From positions 3,772,501-3,836,500 of the forward strand of contig NZ_CP088296.1 of NCBI RefSeq assembly GCF_024666595.1: a stretch of 64,000 bases of DNA, given 5' to 3'. Origin of the DNA: Sphingomonas sp. J315 (GTDB lineage Bacteria; Pseudomonadota; Alphaproteobacteria; Sphingomonadales; Sphingomonadaceae). The notes under the pieces are model-generated. The model searched no databases. It saw only the letters and a list, made by a program, of their open reading frames with translations, and was not told the origin of the DNA. Shown here piece by piece: positions 48,821 through 58,848 of this stretch. A program made the translations under genes and the position numbers. Numbering within the stretch: the stretch's first letter is position 1; each line of letters starts with the position of its first letter.

Positions 48821-50215
48821 CTAGCGCCGCTGCGCCAGCACCCACGCCGTTGTAACCTTGAACTTGAATATCGGCGAATATTCCCGGGTCTCACGCTGGG
48901 CTGCCGCATCGAAATCGCGATAGCTGGCAAGGCGTTCGAGCAGCAGCTTTCCGGCGTCGGTCAGGAAAGGGTAGGCACGCGGTGCCTGACCGTTCAACAA
49001 CAGGCTCGTTCCGGCATACATCTGGAAGTCGATCAGGATCTTGTCGCTCCCCGCACCACTGCTTTTGGCAAGTGCCACCAGCTGTTCGATCGCAGGGATC
49101 GCGCGTTCGAACCGGCGAACATCCTGTTTGAGCGTCAGTGTGATCTGCCCCATCAGCAACTTGATCCGGACCGATGCGGGATTTGCGGGGTTATTAGCGG
49201 CGGCCTTGATGCGCTCGAGATAGGGTTCGGCCTCCGCGACGCGCCCGGCATCGATCAGCGCGATGCCGACGTCAGCGCTCGCCATGTCGGTGACCGGAGA
49301 TTGCGCGCCGAATTGCTTCTCCGCCGCCGCCAATGCGGCGCGGGCGGCAGCGACCGGGTCGGCTGCCGGCCCCTTTGCCCAGTCGATGCGCGAACGGACC
49401 TGCGCATCCGGCTTGGCGAGCCGGTCGATCCGTGCCGCAATCACGCGCGCCTCGTCCTCGCGGTCCAGCTTGCGCAATGTGTTGGCCAGACTTGCCATGG
49501 CGTCGATCGCCAGTTCACTCGTTTCGCCTTCCGCACGCTCGAACAATGCCAGCGCCCTGCGGAAGGCTGGCTCCGCTTCCCGGACCCGGTCCAACGAAAA
49601 ATAGGCCATGCCGATGCAGTCGTGCACACGACCGGACAGCTGCAGATCCGCAGGCGTCGTGTCCGGTAATTTGCCGACAAGCGGGTTTAGCAGATCGATC
49701 GCTGCCTGCCCCTGCCCAAGATTCCACTGGACGACGCACAGCCCGATTGCCGCGATTACAGCCGTTCGCCCGGTCGGTCCTTGCAGTTTTCGGGCGAGCG
49801 CAAGCCGCCGCTCGGCCACGGGCAGATACTTCTCCAGGTTCGCCAGCCGGTCGTAGTAACTAGTAACAGCGCCTAACATCGCCAGCGCGTCGGTGCTGTC
49901 GCGTCCGACATTGGTGTCGATATAGGCTTGCGCCGACAGGATCATCGGCTCGGTCTTGGCGTTCCCAGCCGTAGCCACCAGCACCGCAATCGCCAATGCG
50001 ATGTCGGCGCAGGCGGCACCCTGCGGATTGGCCGATCGGCAATTGTCGAACGCCGGCACAAAGAGGTCCGCCGCCTTGCCATATTCGCCCTTGTTGAAGG
50101 CCGCGATCCCCTCGGGCGGCACCGGCACGCGCGCACCTTGTGCGGCGGCTGGCGTCACCGTCAGCGCGATCCCCGCGCCCGCCACCAGTCCTGCAGTCCG
50201 CCACAATGCGACCAT
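48821..50215 (-). CDS. Secreted TPR-repeat protein, hypothetical
   Basis: 464 residues with signal peptide (MVALWRTAGLVAGAGIALTVTPAAAQG). Helical repeats throughout, with recognisable TPR pairs: PEGIAAFNKGEYGKAADLFVPA, GMAYFSLDRVREAEPAFRRALALFERAEG, MASLANTLRKLDREDEARVI, GIALIDAGRVAEAEPYLERIK. It ends QRETREYSPIFKFKVTTAWVLAQRR. Such proteins are periplasmic scaffolds. It lies convergent with the TonB receptor gene (39 bp between stops) and divergent from rimO. No enzymatic motif seen. Confidence 0.75.
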   Translation of the reverse strand: MVALWRTAGLVAGAGIALTVTPAAAQGARVPVPPEGIAAFNKGEYGKAADLFVPAFDNCRSANPQGAACADIALAIAVLVATAGNAKTEPMILSAQAYIDTNVGRDSTDALAMLGAVTSYYDRLANLEKYLPVAERRLALARKLQGPTGRTAVIAAIGLCVVQWNLGQGQAAIDLLNPLVGKLPDTTPADLQLSGRVHDCIGMAYFSLDRVREAEPAFRRALALFERAEGETSELAIDAMASLANTLRKLDREDEARVIAARIDRLAKPDAQVRSRIDWAKGPAADPVAAARAALAAAEKQFGAQSPVTDMASADVGIALIDAGRVAEAEPYLERIKAAANNPANPASVRIKLLMGQITLTLKQDVRRFERAIPAIEQLVALAKSSGAGSDKILIDFQMYAGTSLLLNGQAPRAYPFLTDAGKLLLERLASYRDFDAAAQRETREYSPIFKFKVTTAWVLAQRR

Positions 50216-50400
50216 TGGCCTGTATCCATCTGCGCGAGGCCGCCGCCCCCTAGGTTGGAAAAGACACGCACTTACAACGTCGTGACAGCTTGAACGCGGG
50301 TTCTGGCGACCGCAACTGACAAGTTCGGGCCAGCGCGCGGCAGTGCTATCCGTCCCGCCCCTATCTTTTTTCCCAAAATCGCCTATGTCGCGGCCCGATC

Positions 50401-51729
50401 ATGGCAACGCGACTCCCCGAAGCCCCCAAGGTGGGCATGGTGTCGCTCGGCTGTCCCAAGAATCTGGTCGACTCCGAGCGTATCCTGACCAAACTCCGTT
50501 CCGATGGCTATGCCATGTCCGCCGACTATGCCGGCGCGGATGTGGTGCTGGTCAACACCTGCGGCTTTCTGGACAGCGCCAAGGAAGAGTCGCTCGAAGC
50601 GATCGGCGAAGCGATTGCGGAGAATGGCCGCGTCATCGTCACCGGCTGCATGGGCAAGGAAGCCGAGGTCATCCGCGCTCGCTTTCCCAATGTGTTAGCC
50701 GTGACTGGTGCGCATCAATATGAGGAAGTCGTCGGCGCTGTCCACGACGCCGCACCGATGCCGCCCAACGCCTTCCTCAACCTGGTGCCGGATGCGGGGC
50801 TCAAGCTGACCCCGCGCCATTACAGCTATCTGAAGATCAGCGAGGGGTGCAACCACCGCTGCTCCTTCTGCATCATTCCGGCGCTGCGCGGCGATCTGGT
50901 CAGCCGCCGCCCCGACGCGATCCTGCGCGAGGCGGAGAAGCTGGTCGAGGCGGGCACGCAGGAACTGCTGGTCATCAGCCAGGACACCTCCGCCTATGGC
51001 GTCGATATCCGCAAGGAGCCGCGGATGTGGAAGGGCACGGAGGTCGTGCCCCACATGACCGACCTCGCCCGCGAACTCGGCAAGATCGCGCCGTGGGTGC
51101 GGCTCCATTACGTCTACCCCTACCCGCATGTCGATCAGGTCATCCCGCTGATGGCCGAGGGACTGATCCTTCCCTATCTCGACATCCCCTTCCAGCACGC
51201 CGCGCCGTCGGTGTTGCGCACGATGCGCCGCCCGGCGAACGAGGCGAAGGTGCTGGAGCGGCTGCGCAACTGGCGCAGCATCGCGCCAGACATCACGATC
51301 CGGTCGACCTTCGTCGTCGGCTTCCCGGGCGAGACCGAGGAAGACTTCCAGTATCTGCTCGACTGGCTCGACGAGGCGCAGCTTGACCGTGTCGGCGCGT
51401 TCCGGTTCGAACCCGTCGAGGGTGCCGCCGCCAACGACCTGCCCGGCGCGGTGCCGGATGAAGTCAAGGAAGAGCGCTACGCCCGGATCATGGAAAAGAC
51501 CGCCGCGATCAGTGCAGCCAAGCTTCAGGCGAAGATTGGTCGCACGCTCGAGGTCATTATCGACGAGGTCGATGGCGAGGGCGCCAACGCCCGGTCGCAG
51601 GCCGATGCGCCGGAGATCGACGGCACCGTGTTCCTGCGCGACGCCGGGCATCTGAAGCAGGGCGACATCGTCCAGGTCGAGATCGAGGACGCTGACGAGC
51701 ACGACCTCTACGGCGCACCGCTGGCCTGA
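50401..51729 (+). CDS. rimO: Ribosomal protein uS12 methylthiotransferase RimO
   Basis: 442 residues. UPF0004 domain start [19 protein letters not shown] with its three Cys, [20 protein letters not shown], then the radical SAM motif [13 protein letters not shown] (CxxxCxxC), and a C-terminal TRAM domain ([21 protein letters not shown]...). The SLGCPKNxVDSE signature separates RimO from MiaB. It methylthiolates the conserved Asp of ribosomal protein S12. Overlaps the end of the next minus-strand gene by 22 bp. Confidence 0.97.
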   Translation: MATRLPEAPKVGMVSLGCPKNLVDSERILTKLRSDGYAMSADYAGADVVLVNTCGFLDSAKEESLEAIGEAIAENGRVIVTGCMGKEAEVIRARFPNVLAVTGAHQYEEVVGAVHDAAPMPPNAFLNLVPDAGLKLTPRHYSYLKISEGCNHRCSFCIIPALRGDLVSRRPDAILREAEKLVEAGTQELLVISQDTSAYGVDIRKEPRMWKGTEVVPHMTDLARELGKIAPWVRLHYVYPYPHVDQVIPLMAEGLILPYLDIPFQHAAPSVLRTMRRPANEAKVLERLRNWRSIAPDITIRSTFVVGFPGETEEDFQYLLDWLDEAQLDRVGAFRFEPVEGAAANDLPGAVPDEVKEERYARIMEKTAAISAAKLQAKIGRTLEVIIDEVDGEGANARSQADAPEIDGTVFLRDAGHLKQGDIVQVEIEDADEHDLYGAPLA

Positions 51730-52767
51730 TCCTCAGCCATCTCCATCTCAACTACGGCGACCAGCGCGCCTTCGAGCGCGGCAAGCGCAGCCGGGTTTGT
51801 CGGGTGCGTCCCCGTGGCGAAATGCGGTGCTGCCATCCGATAGATCGCCTCGGCCAGTGCACGCGGCGAATGGCACACCGCATCGAACTCGACCGTGCCG
51901 TCGGACCCGTTGAGGTGGTTTACCTCCTGCACCAGCACATGGCAGCCATGAAGGGTGCGCGCGGTCATGCGCGTTCCTCCGATTCCCCGTGTCTGTACCC
52001 GCTCGAACGTCACCCGCGTCAGGCCCGGTTCGGCGTGGCACATGAACGTGAAGCTGGGCGCGCCCGCGAGCATCGCGAGCGCCCCGCGTAGCATGTCACC
52101 CATCGCATCGGTCAGGTACCCGCCCCCAAAACTCGCCAACCTCGTCGCCGACGCGCACTTTGACGCCGTACCAACCGAAGCCGTCAATTTCATACCGGAA
52201 CGCGATGTCGCCGGTTGTGATACCCGAGTCCCAGTCTTCAATGCGGTCGGATGTTTCCGGTAACGTAACCGAAACCGGCTGGGGCGCGCCCGGCCCGCTG
52301 CGGTCGAACAGTTCCAGAAAGCGCGGTCGCCAGCCGCACCGCGCCGCCTCTACCCGTGCCAGCGTCATGCGCGCGCCCGAAACGGCCTCATCCAACGCCT
52401 CCTGCCACAGGCCAAAGGTGAAGTTATGCTCCACCCGCCCCCAGATCAGCCAGACGTGGAGCCGCATCCATCCTGACTTCGACCGGGACAGGGTAATGCG
52501 GAGCGATCCGCCCGGCGAGGCGAGCACTGCCTCGTCGGTCGATCCTGCCGCAAACCCCTCCAGCGCCAGGACGAACGGCTTAAGGTCGGCCTGCTGGATC
52601 AACGGCCCCTTGAACACCAGGATGTCGATGCTGCTTTCGCGCACCTCGGCTGCGATATCGAGCCAGGTCGCCCGCCCGCTCGCGCCAATCCACAGCGACA
52701 ACCAGCCCAGCTTGATGTCGGGTGGCAATGCCTTACGCCGCTCCGTCGCCGTCTCGATCTGCGCCAC
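51708..52767 (-). pseudogene. Conserved hypothetical protein, frame broken by one base
   Basis: Likely GTG start at 52767, preceded by GGGAG (7 bp spacing); longer readings reach ATG 52824. The first part (KLGWLSLWIGASGRATWLDI, DILVFKGPLIQQADLKPFVLALEGFAAG, RIEDWDSGITTGDIAFRYEIDGFGWYGVKVRV, GDEVGEF) is followed by a frame change near 52125-52134 (A4 and C5 runs on the plus strand) and a second part (GGGYLTDAMGDMLRGALAML ... CHAEPGLTRVTFE, HSPRALAEAIYRMAAPHF). Joined length is about 352 residues. No known domain is recognised; the two halves look like two copies of a beta-rich immunity-like fold but without clear motifs. Confidence 0.55.
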
Positions 52768-52822
52768 TTGTTGCTCCCGTCTTTCGCTTGAACTGCCCTG
52801 ATCCCGCCCTAGGGTCCAAGCC

Positions 52823-53749
52823 ATGATGTTCCGAAGCCTCGCGCTCGCAGCGCTCCCCGCCACCTGGCTTGCGCTGACCGGAGCGCAGGCCGAAAGCGGT
52901 ATCCGGGGCGAAGTGGTCGATCCTCTGACGCTTTCGGACGATGATTTCGCCCGTCATCGGGATCCCGCAACCTGGCGCGGCCTTTCCGTGACCCGTATCG
53001 AATTTCGCGAAGAAAGAGGTGCTTGGCGGCTCTTTCGCATCGCGAATGTGAATAAACCACGTGGTCCGCTCTGGTTCGTCCCGCATGACAACGAGAATGC
53101 CGGGTTCGAAGCGGGGCTGGCTGGCGTGCGGGCCTATGGCGGGGTGATGATCGTCGTGGATTCTGGCATTGCCGAGGATGGTCGCCGCCGCAACGCCGCG
53201 GTCGATCGAGGCGGGCCGATCGATCCCAATCGTAATTTCCGCGATGGAACGCCGCTTTACGCCAACACGATCCTCGCCGACGTTCGGCGCGGGGCGCTGC
53301 CGATCATCGCGCTCCACACCAACTCGCCCGGATTCGATACCCGCAACTCCCGCTGTAACCAGTCCGATCCGCCGGGGCGCGGCGAGGTGTCGATCCGCTT
53401 TTGCGACGACGTCATGCAGCCACATCCTTCGCAAGGGCGTGCCTGGCCGTTCGACGATGACGACAGCCTCGCCTATGTCGCCTATCGCTCGGGGCGCTCG
53501 CCTTATTCCGCGTGGTGCGGCAAGGCGCTGGCGCTGGCCGACTTCAACGTGGTGTTCGAGCGGGTGAGCATCAGCGACGGGTCGCTGTCCAACTACGCCT
53601 TGTTGCGCGGACTGCCCTATGTGAATTTCGAGACGCAGGAACGGGGGCTTGAGCCCGCGCGGCTCGCCGAGAGCCGCAACCGGCTGGTCGCGATGATCGA
53701 CCGGGCGATGGAGCGCTGCACTGCCCCCTCGACAAGGCTGGCGCGCTAG
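52823..53749 (+). CDS. Secreted M14-like zinc carboxypeptidase family protein
   Basis: 308 residues with signal peptide (MMFRSLALAALPATWLALTGAQAES). The probable zinc site is PHDNENAGFEAGL (H88-x2-E91) with a second His at ALHTNSPG (H165), and between them IDPNRNF (N136-R137), matching the substrate-carboxylate Asn-Arg of M14 carboxypeptidases (DxNRN). The catalytic Glu near the C-terminus would lie around NFETQERG (E634-type position not fixed). The order HxxE - NR - H is the M14 order. Overall similarity to characterised members seems low. It could process peptidoglycan peptides. It starts divergently from the 52-kb hypothetical gene. Confidence 0.62.
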   Translation: MMFRSLALAALPATWLALTGAQAESGIRGEVVDPLTLSDDDFARHRDPATWRGLSVTRIEFREERGAWRLFRIANVNKPRGPLWFVPHDNENAGFEAGLAGVRAYGGVMIVVDSGIAEDGRRRNAAVDRGGPIDPNRNFRDGTPLYANTILADVRRGALPIIALHTNSPGFDTRNSRCNQSDPPGRGEVSIRFCDDVMQPHPSQGRAWPFDDDDSLAYVAYRSGRSPYSAWCGKALALADFNVVFERVSISDGSLSNYALLRGLPYVNFETQERGLEPARLAESRNRLVAMIDRAMERCTAPSTRLAR

Positions 53750-53785
53750 TTGCCGTCGGTGGGCGCGCAGCTTAGATCATCCGCG

Positions 53786-55180
53786 ATGACCGACCTGTCC
53801 ACCCTGCTCCAGCCCGATCGCGGCCAGCCCGCGCGCACCATCCATGTCGTCCACCCCGACCAATGGCAGGACTGGCTGAAGGGTCAGCCGCCGCGCGTCC
53901 GCACCGCGATCGCCGCGCACAAGCTGACCGGCAAAGCCGGCAACCGCGCGGTCCTGCCCGCCGACAAGGACGATGACTGGTCGATGCTGCTGGTCTGCGA
54001 CGAGGCGGAGACTTCGCCCTTCCGCATCGCCTCGCTCGGCGAACAATTGCCCGAAGGCACCTATCGCCTCGCGACCGGCGAGCCCGGAGCGGGGATGCTC
54101 GGCTGGGTGCTGGCCCAATATCGCTTCGACCGGTACCGCAAGGACGAGACCGCGCAGGGTGCGCGCGTGCTGCTGACCGGCGAACCAGGGCGGATCGAGG
54201 AAATCCTCCGCCTCGCCACCGCTACGTTCAAAGTCCGCGATCTGGTCAACACTCCGGCGTCCGACATGGGACCGGCGGAGCTGGAGGCGGAGATCGCGGC
54301 GCTTGCCAAGGCCAACAGCGCGACGCTGACGGTCACGCGCGGCGATGCGCTCGAACAGGGCTATCCGATGATCCACGCGGTCGGGATGGCGGCGGCGCGC
54401 GGGCGCGAACCGCGGCTGATCGAGCTGGAATGGGGCGATCCCAAGCACCCCCGGCTCGCGCTGGTCGGCAAGGGTGTGTGCTTCGACACCGGCGGGCTCG
54501 ACATCAAGCCGAGCGCGGGCATGCGGCTGATGAAGAAGGACATGGGCGGCGCGGCGCATGCGATTGCGCTCGCCGGGCTGGTGATGGCGCAGCGCCTGCC
54601 GGTGCGGCTCCACCTGCTCGTTGCGGCGGTCGAGAATTCGGTCGCGGGCAACGCCTTCCGGCCGGGCGACGTCCTCAAGACGCGCAAGGGGCTGACGGTA
54701 GAGAACACCAATACCGATGCGGAAGGACGTCTGATCCTGGGCGATACGCTGACCAGGGCGGTCGAGGTCAGGCCCGGCCTGATCCTCGACTTCGCGACCC
54801 TGACGGGGGCCGCGCGGGTGGCACTCGGGCCAGACCTCCCCGCCCTGTTCGCCAATGACGATGCGCTGGCGGGCGCGATGCTCGACGCAGGGGACAGTGT
54901 GAAAGATCCCCTGTGGCGATTACCCTTGTGGGATGGCTATGACGAGATGCTGAAGTCGGACATCGCCGACATGGTCAACTCTCCCGACGGACCTTTCGCC
55001 GGCCCGATCACCGCCGCCCTCTTCCTCCGCCGCTTCGTGCCGAAGGACATCGCCTGGGCGCATCTCGACCTGTTCGCCTGGCGCCCGGCCGCCAAGCCGG
55101 GCCGTCCCAAGGGCGGTGACGCGATGGGGCTGCGCGCGACCTGGGCGATGCTCAAGGCGCGCTACGCCGACAAGTCGTAA
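53786..55180 (+). CDS. M17 family leucyl aminopeptidase
   Basis: 464 residues from ATG 53786. Catalytic domain signatures: LALVGKGVCFDTGGLDIKPSAGM (metal Asp and Lys), MKKDMGGAAHAIAL (K and D), and NTNTDAEGRLILGDTL, the classical M17 motif NTDAEGRL. N-terminal domain is divergent. It releases N-terminal residues from peptides in the cytoplasm using two metal ions, acting as a hexamer. It lies 36 bp after the M14-like gene, giving a peptidase pair in the same direction. Confidence 0.93.
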   Translation: MTDLSTLLQPDRGQPARTIHVVHPDQWQDWLKGQPPRVRTAIAAHKLTGKAGNRAVLPADKDDDWSMLLVCDEAETSPFRIASLGEQLPEGTYRLATGEPGAGMLGWVLAQYRFDRYRKDETAQGARVLLTGEPGRIEEILRLATATFKVRDLVNTPASDMGPAELEAEIAALAKANSATLTVTRGDALEQGYPMIHAVGMAAARGREPRLIELEWGDPKHPRLALVGKGVCFDTGGLDIKPSAGMRLMKKDMGGAAHAIALAGLVMAQRLPVRLHLLVAAVENSVAGNAFRPGDVLKTRKGLTVENTNTDAEGRLILGDTLTRAVEVRPGLILDFATLTGAARVALGPDLPALFANDDALAGAMLDAGDSVKDPLWRLPLWDGYDEMLKSDIADMVNSPDGPFAGPITAALFLRRFVPKDIAWAHLDLFAWRPAAKPGRPKGGDAMGLRATWAMLKARYADKS

Positions 55181-55229
55181 CCGGCGCAACCGGCTCGACT
55201 TCCCGACAGCGCGGCGGCAAGGTGCGGCG

Positions 55230-56883
55230 ATGACGAACACGCGCAACGGCGGCCGCATCCTGGTCGACAACCTCGTGGCCCAGGGCTGCGACCGCATCTT
55301 CCACGTTCCGGGCGAAAGCTTCCTTGCGGTGCTCGACGCGCAGCACGACGTTCCGCAGGTCGATCTGGTCACCTGTCGACAAGAGGGCGGCGCCGCGTTC
55401 ATGGCCTGCGCCGACGGGGCGATGACGGGCAAGCCCGGGATCTGCTTCGTGACGCGCGGGCCCGGCGCGACCAATGCCAGCATCGGCGTCCATGTCGCGA
55501 TGCAGGATTCGATCCCGATGATCCTGTTCATCGGCGATGTCGACCGATCGATGCGTGACCGCGAAGGGTTTCAGGAGGTCGATTTCCCGGCCTTTTTCGG
55601 CCCCCTCACCAAATGGGCGACGCGGATCGAGGATGCCGCGCGGATCCCCCGAATATGTTGCGCGCGCGTGGAATGTCGCGGTCAGCGGGCGACCCGGTCC
55701 GGTCGTGGTCGCATTGCCCGAAGACATGCTGCTCGACGTGGTCGATACACGCGACCGCCCGCGGCTGACGCGCCACAGCGCGGGTCTTGCCCCCGAGGAC
55801 TTCACCGACGTCCTCGACCTGCTCCGCACCGCCGAGCGCCCGGTGGCGATCGTCGGCGGCGCAGGATGGGACGTTGCGACCGGCGCGGCGTTCGATGCGT
55901 TCGCGCGCAGCTGGGGCATTCCGGTCGCGGGGGCGTTCCGGCGACAGGATTCAATCCCCAACAGCTCGCCGGCATGGGCCGGCAATCTCGGCTATGGCCC
56001 GAACCCCAGGCTCGTCGCGCGGATCAAGGCGGCCGACCTGCTGCTCGTCGTCGGCGCGCGACTCGGTGAAGCGACGACGGATGGCTATACGGTGATAACC
56101 CCGGACCATCCCGGCCAGACGCTGATCCATGTCCATCCCGATGCGGGCGAGCTCAACCGCGTCTATCGCGCCGATCTGGGCATCGCCGCACCGGTGTTTG
56201 AATTCGCAGCGATGCTCGCCGCCGCCGATGCTCCGGAAACGCCCCGCCCTGCCGGTGCCGAAGCCCATGCCGAATGGCAGGACTGGTCAAACCCCAAGCC
56301 GCGCGACGGCGTCACGCTCGACCTCGGCCAGTGCGTCGCCGCGATGCGTGAGCGGATCGACGCGGATCACGCGATCATCTGCAACGGCGCGGGCAATTTC
56401 TCGGGCTGGTGGCACCGCTATTGGCGCTACGGCGCACAGCCGTCACAGCTCGCTCCGACCGCCGGCGCAATGGGCTATGGCACGCCCGCCGCCGTCGCCG
56501 CCGCGCTGCGCCGCAAGGACAAGTTTGCAGTCGCGCTTGCCGGGGACGGCGACTTCCTGATGAACGGACAGGAGCTGGCGACTGCGGTCCAGCATGGTGC
56601 CGACATGCTCGTGCTGGTGATCGACAATGGCGCATACGGCACGATCCGCATGCATCAGGAGCGCGAATTCCCCGCGCGCCTGTCGGGCACCACGCTGCAC
56701 AACCCCGATTTCGCCGCGCTCGCCCGCGCCTATGGCTGCTGGTCTGAAACGGTCGAGCGGACCGACGACTTCGCCCCTGCGCTCGACCGCGCGCTCGCCG
56801 AACGCGGCGTCCGCCTGCTGCACCTCAAGACCGATGTCGAGTTCATCACCCCCGCAACGACGATCGCGGCGATAAGGGGCTGA
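55230..56883 (+). pseudogene. Thiamine diphosphate-dependent enzyme, acetolactate synthase large subunit-like, frame broken by one base
   Basis: From ATG 55230: NGGRILVDNLVAQGCDRIFHVPGESFLAVLDA, the catalytic Glu in TCRQEGGAAFMA, TRGPGATNASIGVHVA. The frame shifts at a C run near 55646-55650 after DAARIP. It continues EYVARAWNVAVSGRPGPVVVALPEDML, VGGAGWDVATG, and the ThDP motif LAGDGDFLMNGQELATAVQHGADMLVLVIDNGAYG (GDG-N). Restored length 550. It resembles IlvB-type decarboxylase/synthases, but GVHVAMQDSIPMILFIGD and lack of an adjacent ilvH suggest an ALS-like enzyme outside branched-chain synthesis. Substrate unknown. The indel is probably an error. Confidence 0.85.
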
Positions 56884-57204
56884 TCAGTCCGTCGCGCGGC
56901 GGCGCGGTGCGCCAAGCGCTGCGTTCACCGCGTCGAGCGCCCAGCGCTCGCACAGCCCTACTGCACGGGCAAAGGCCTTTACGAAGCCCTTGATGTAGAT
57001 CACGCCCGGAATCTCGTCGAACCGCTCTGCCTCGATCGCGGCGAGGTAACGGATCGGCACGCGGGTCATTTCCGCGACCTGCTCGATCGTCATCGCACAG
57101 CGCCGGCGCGCTTCGGCAAGTGCGCACCCCACGCTGCCGCGCGGTTCGATGCGCCAGTCACCCCTGGCGAAAGGTAATATCGGCTGTTCGATCATCGCGT
57201 TCAT
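56884..57204 (-). CDS. RodZ-like HTH domain protein without membrane segment
   Basis: 106 residues. After 25 residues there is a Cro/C1-type helix-turn-helix as in the RodZ N-terminus: GCALAEARRRCAMTIEQVAEMTRVPIRYLAAIEAERFDEIPGVIYIKGFVKAFARAVGL. The usual RodZ transmembrane and periplasmic parts are missing. It may be a small DNA-binding regulator or a lone cytoplasmic RodZ-like module. An inverted repeat GACTCG..CGAGTC lies 64-85 bp upstream of the start. Convergent with the ThDP gene, end to end. Confidence 0.75.
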   Translation of the reverse strand: MNAMIEQPILPFARGDWRIEPRGSVGCALAEARRRCAMTIEQVAEMTRVPIRYLAAIEAERFDEIPGVIYIKGFVKAFARAVGLCERWALDAVNAALGAPRRRATD

Positions 57205-57267
57205 CGGCGTCAAGCCCCCCGGTTGGCTGACAATGCCGGGACTCGTCCCGGCCCGGAACAATGTAAT

Positions 57268-57289
57268 GACTCGAATCACGTCGCGAGTC
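57268..57289. promoter_or_regulatory. Inverted repeat GACTCG-N10-CGAGTC upstream of HTH gene
   Basis: GACTCG (57268-57273) and CGAGTC (57284-57289) are exact reverse complements; related GATTC/GAATC words flank them (CGAATCACG, CGATTCTGATTCG). A possible autoregulatory operator for the HTH protein. Confidence 0.4.
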
Positions 57290-57307
57290 GATTCTGATTC
57301 GCCCATG

Positions 57308-57339
57308 AAAAAGGGCCGTTTCCCGCAGAAAACGGCCCT
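57308..57339 (-). terminator. Rho-independent terminator downstream of csbD-like gene
   Basis: On the minus strand AGGGCCGTTT and AAACGGCCCT form a 10-bp stem with a short GC loop, followed by TTTTTCAT. It lies 29 bp past the csbD-like stop. Confidence 0.8.
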
Positions 57340-57368
57340 AATTCGGGTTAAGCACGATTTCGGGACGA

Positions 57369-57539
57369 TCAGATATCGTCGCCGAGCGCACCTTTCACCT
57401 TGCCGGCGAATTGCTGCGCCTTGCCCTTCCCTTCCTGCTGCGCGCCCTCGGCGCGCGTTTCGGGATCGTTGCTCTGCTGCTTCGCCTTGCCGATCCCTTC
57501 GTTGACGTTGCCTTTGATCTTGTCGACGAGTTCGCCCAT
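57369..57539 (-). CDS. CsbD family stress-response protein
   Basis: 56 residues from ATG 57539, which has GGAG 6 bp upstream; an ATG at 57551 would add 4 residues. Sequence MGELVDKIKGNVNEGIGKAKQQ ... KGKAQQFAGKVKGALGDDI shows the CsbD repeat pattern (GxxxxxxGxxKxxxG). These hydrophilic, glycine-rich small proteins are induced by general stress in many bacteria. Followed by a strong terminator. Confidence 0.88.
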   Translation of the reverse strand: MGELVDKIKGNVNEGIGKAKQQSNDPETRAEGAQQEGKGKAQQFAGKVKGALGDDI

Positions 57540-57634
57540 GATGGTCTCCATTGGTCCGGGGTTGGGGTTTCCCGATCAACCGCCGGGTCGCGTGAGAGTT
57601 CCGAAATTTCGGCCATTTCCCGGAGGTTCGGACG

Positions 57635-58231
57635 ATGCCGCAGCGGATTGCCGAGCTTTACCAGCGCCACGCATCGGCGTTCGACGCGGCGCGTCGGAGT
57701 AGTTTCCCCGAGCGCACTTGGCTCGAGCGCTTCGAACGCATGCTCCCCCGCGGTGCCGAATTGCTCGACCTCGGCTGTGGTGGCGGAGAGCCGATCGCGC
57801 GCTTCCTGATCGACCACGGCCATCACCTGACCGGTGTCGACACCTCGACGACGCTGATCAACCTCGCCCGAACTCGCTTCCCGCGCCACAAATGGGTTGA
57901 GGCGGACATGATGCGCTTCGGCGGCGACAGCGGCGCCTATGACGGCATCCTCGCCTGGTGCAGCCTGTTCCATCTGGAGGTGGATCAGCAGGAAAAGCTG
58001 ATCCGGCGGATGAGTATCTGGCTGCGCAAGGGCGGCGTCGCGCTGTTCAACACCGGCCCCGCCAGCGGTACCGCGATGGGCGAGTTCGAAGGCGAGGAAC
58101 TCTTCCACGCGAGCCTCGCTCCCGCCGAGTACAATGCGATCTTCGCCGAATGCGGGCTGGCGGTGATCAATCATGTGATGGAGGACGCCAGTTGCGGCGG
58201 CTTCACGGTGTGGCTGGTGGGGAAGGCATGA
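57635..58231 (+). CDS. SAM-dependent class I methyltransferase
   Basis: 198 residues. Motif I ELLDLGCGGGEPIARFLIDHGHHLTGVDTS, motif II-like MRFGGDSGAYDGILAWCSLFHL, then QQEKLIRRMSIWLRKGGVALFNTG. The short length and starting MPQRIAELYQRHASAFDAARRSS are typical of a small-molecule methyltransferase. The substrate is unknown. Its stop overlaps the start of the next gene (ATGA). Confidence 0.88.
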   Translation: MPQRIAELYQRHASAFDAARRSSFPERTWLERFERMLPRGAELLDLGCGGGEPIARFLIDHGHHLTGVDTSTTLINLARTRFPRHKWVEADMMRFGGDSGAYDGILAWCSLFHLEVDQQEKLIRRMSIWLRKGGVALFNTGPASGTAMGEFEGEELFHASLAPAEYNAIFAECGLAVINHVMEDASCGGFTVWLVGKA

Positions 58232-58848
58232 TGCGGCTTATCGGATGGTTGGTCGGCGTATTGTTGCTCGTTTTCATTGGCTGGATCGGCGGCCCAGCCG
58301 CAATGGCGAGCTATCGCGTTGGCACTGCAGCGGACGCAAAGGTGGCTCGCGAAGTCGTTGCCGAAGAACTCTTCGAGGCGCACCAGCGCGCCATCGTGGA
58401 TGGTTATCGTTTGAATCTCACGGTCGATTCCACCCGCTATAACGAGCCGATCCGGGCATGCGGATACGATCCCGAAAATCTGTTGTACGAGGAGAATGTT
58501 CCATTCAGGGTATCGACAGATTGGGGCTTTGAAGTCCTGCAGTTTCGGGCGGGACAAGCCTTTGCGAGCATCGCACGCGAGGAACGAGTGACACATCTCG
58601 CCGCTCAGCATTCCCCTGCGACGATGGCGGCGCTGGCCCAATGCCTGAACAGCCCGATAGCGCCCCTGTGTCGCGGTCAGGTCGGTCGGATGATGGCCGC
58701 GGCGGACACCGCAGTCGCTAAGGAAGTGCGGGAGACACAGGCATTCGCCAAAGAGCAGGATCAGGCGATCCTGTGCACCTTCCTCGACGGCGCAGCGGCC
58801 CGGCGCGGCATCGCCAAGACCACCACCGCGCCGAAACCCGCCCCCTAG
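58228..58848 (+). CDS. Hypothetical secreted or membrane-anchored protein
   Basis: 206 residues from ATG 58228 ([22 protein letters not shown]), an N-terminal membrane helix or signal. The rest is hydrophilic and helical with three Cys ([33 protein letters not shown]), possibly two disulphides in the periplasm. No family recognised. It is translationally coupled to the methyltransferase gene and convergent with thiSG (4-bp stop overlap). Confidence 0.7.
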   Translation: MMRLIGWLVGVLLLVFIGWIGGPAAMASYRVGTAADAKVAREVVAEELFEAHQRAIVDGYRLNLTVDSTRYNEPIRACGYDPENLLYEENVPFRVSTDWGFEVLQFRAGQAFASIAREERVTHLAAQHSPATMAALAQCLNSPIAPLCRGQVGRMMAAADTAVAKEVRETQAFAKEQDQAILCTFLDGAAARRGIAKTTTAPKPAP

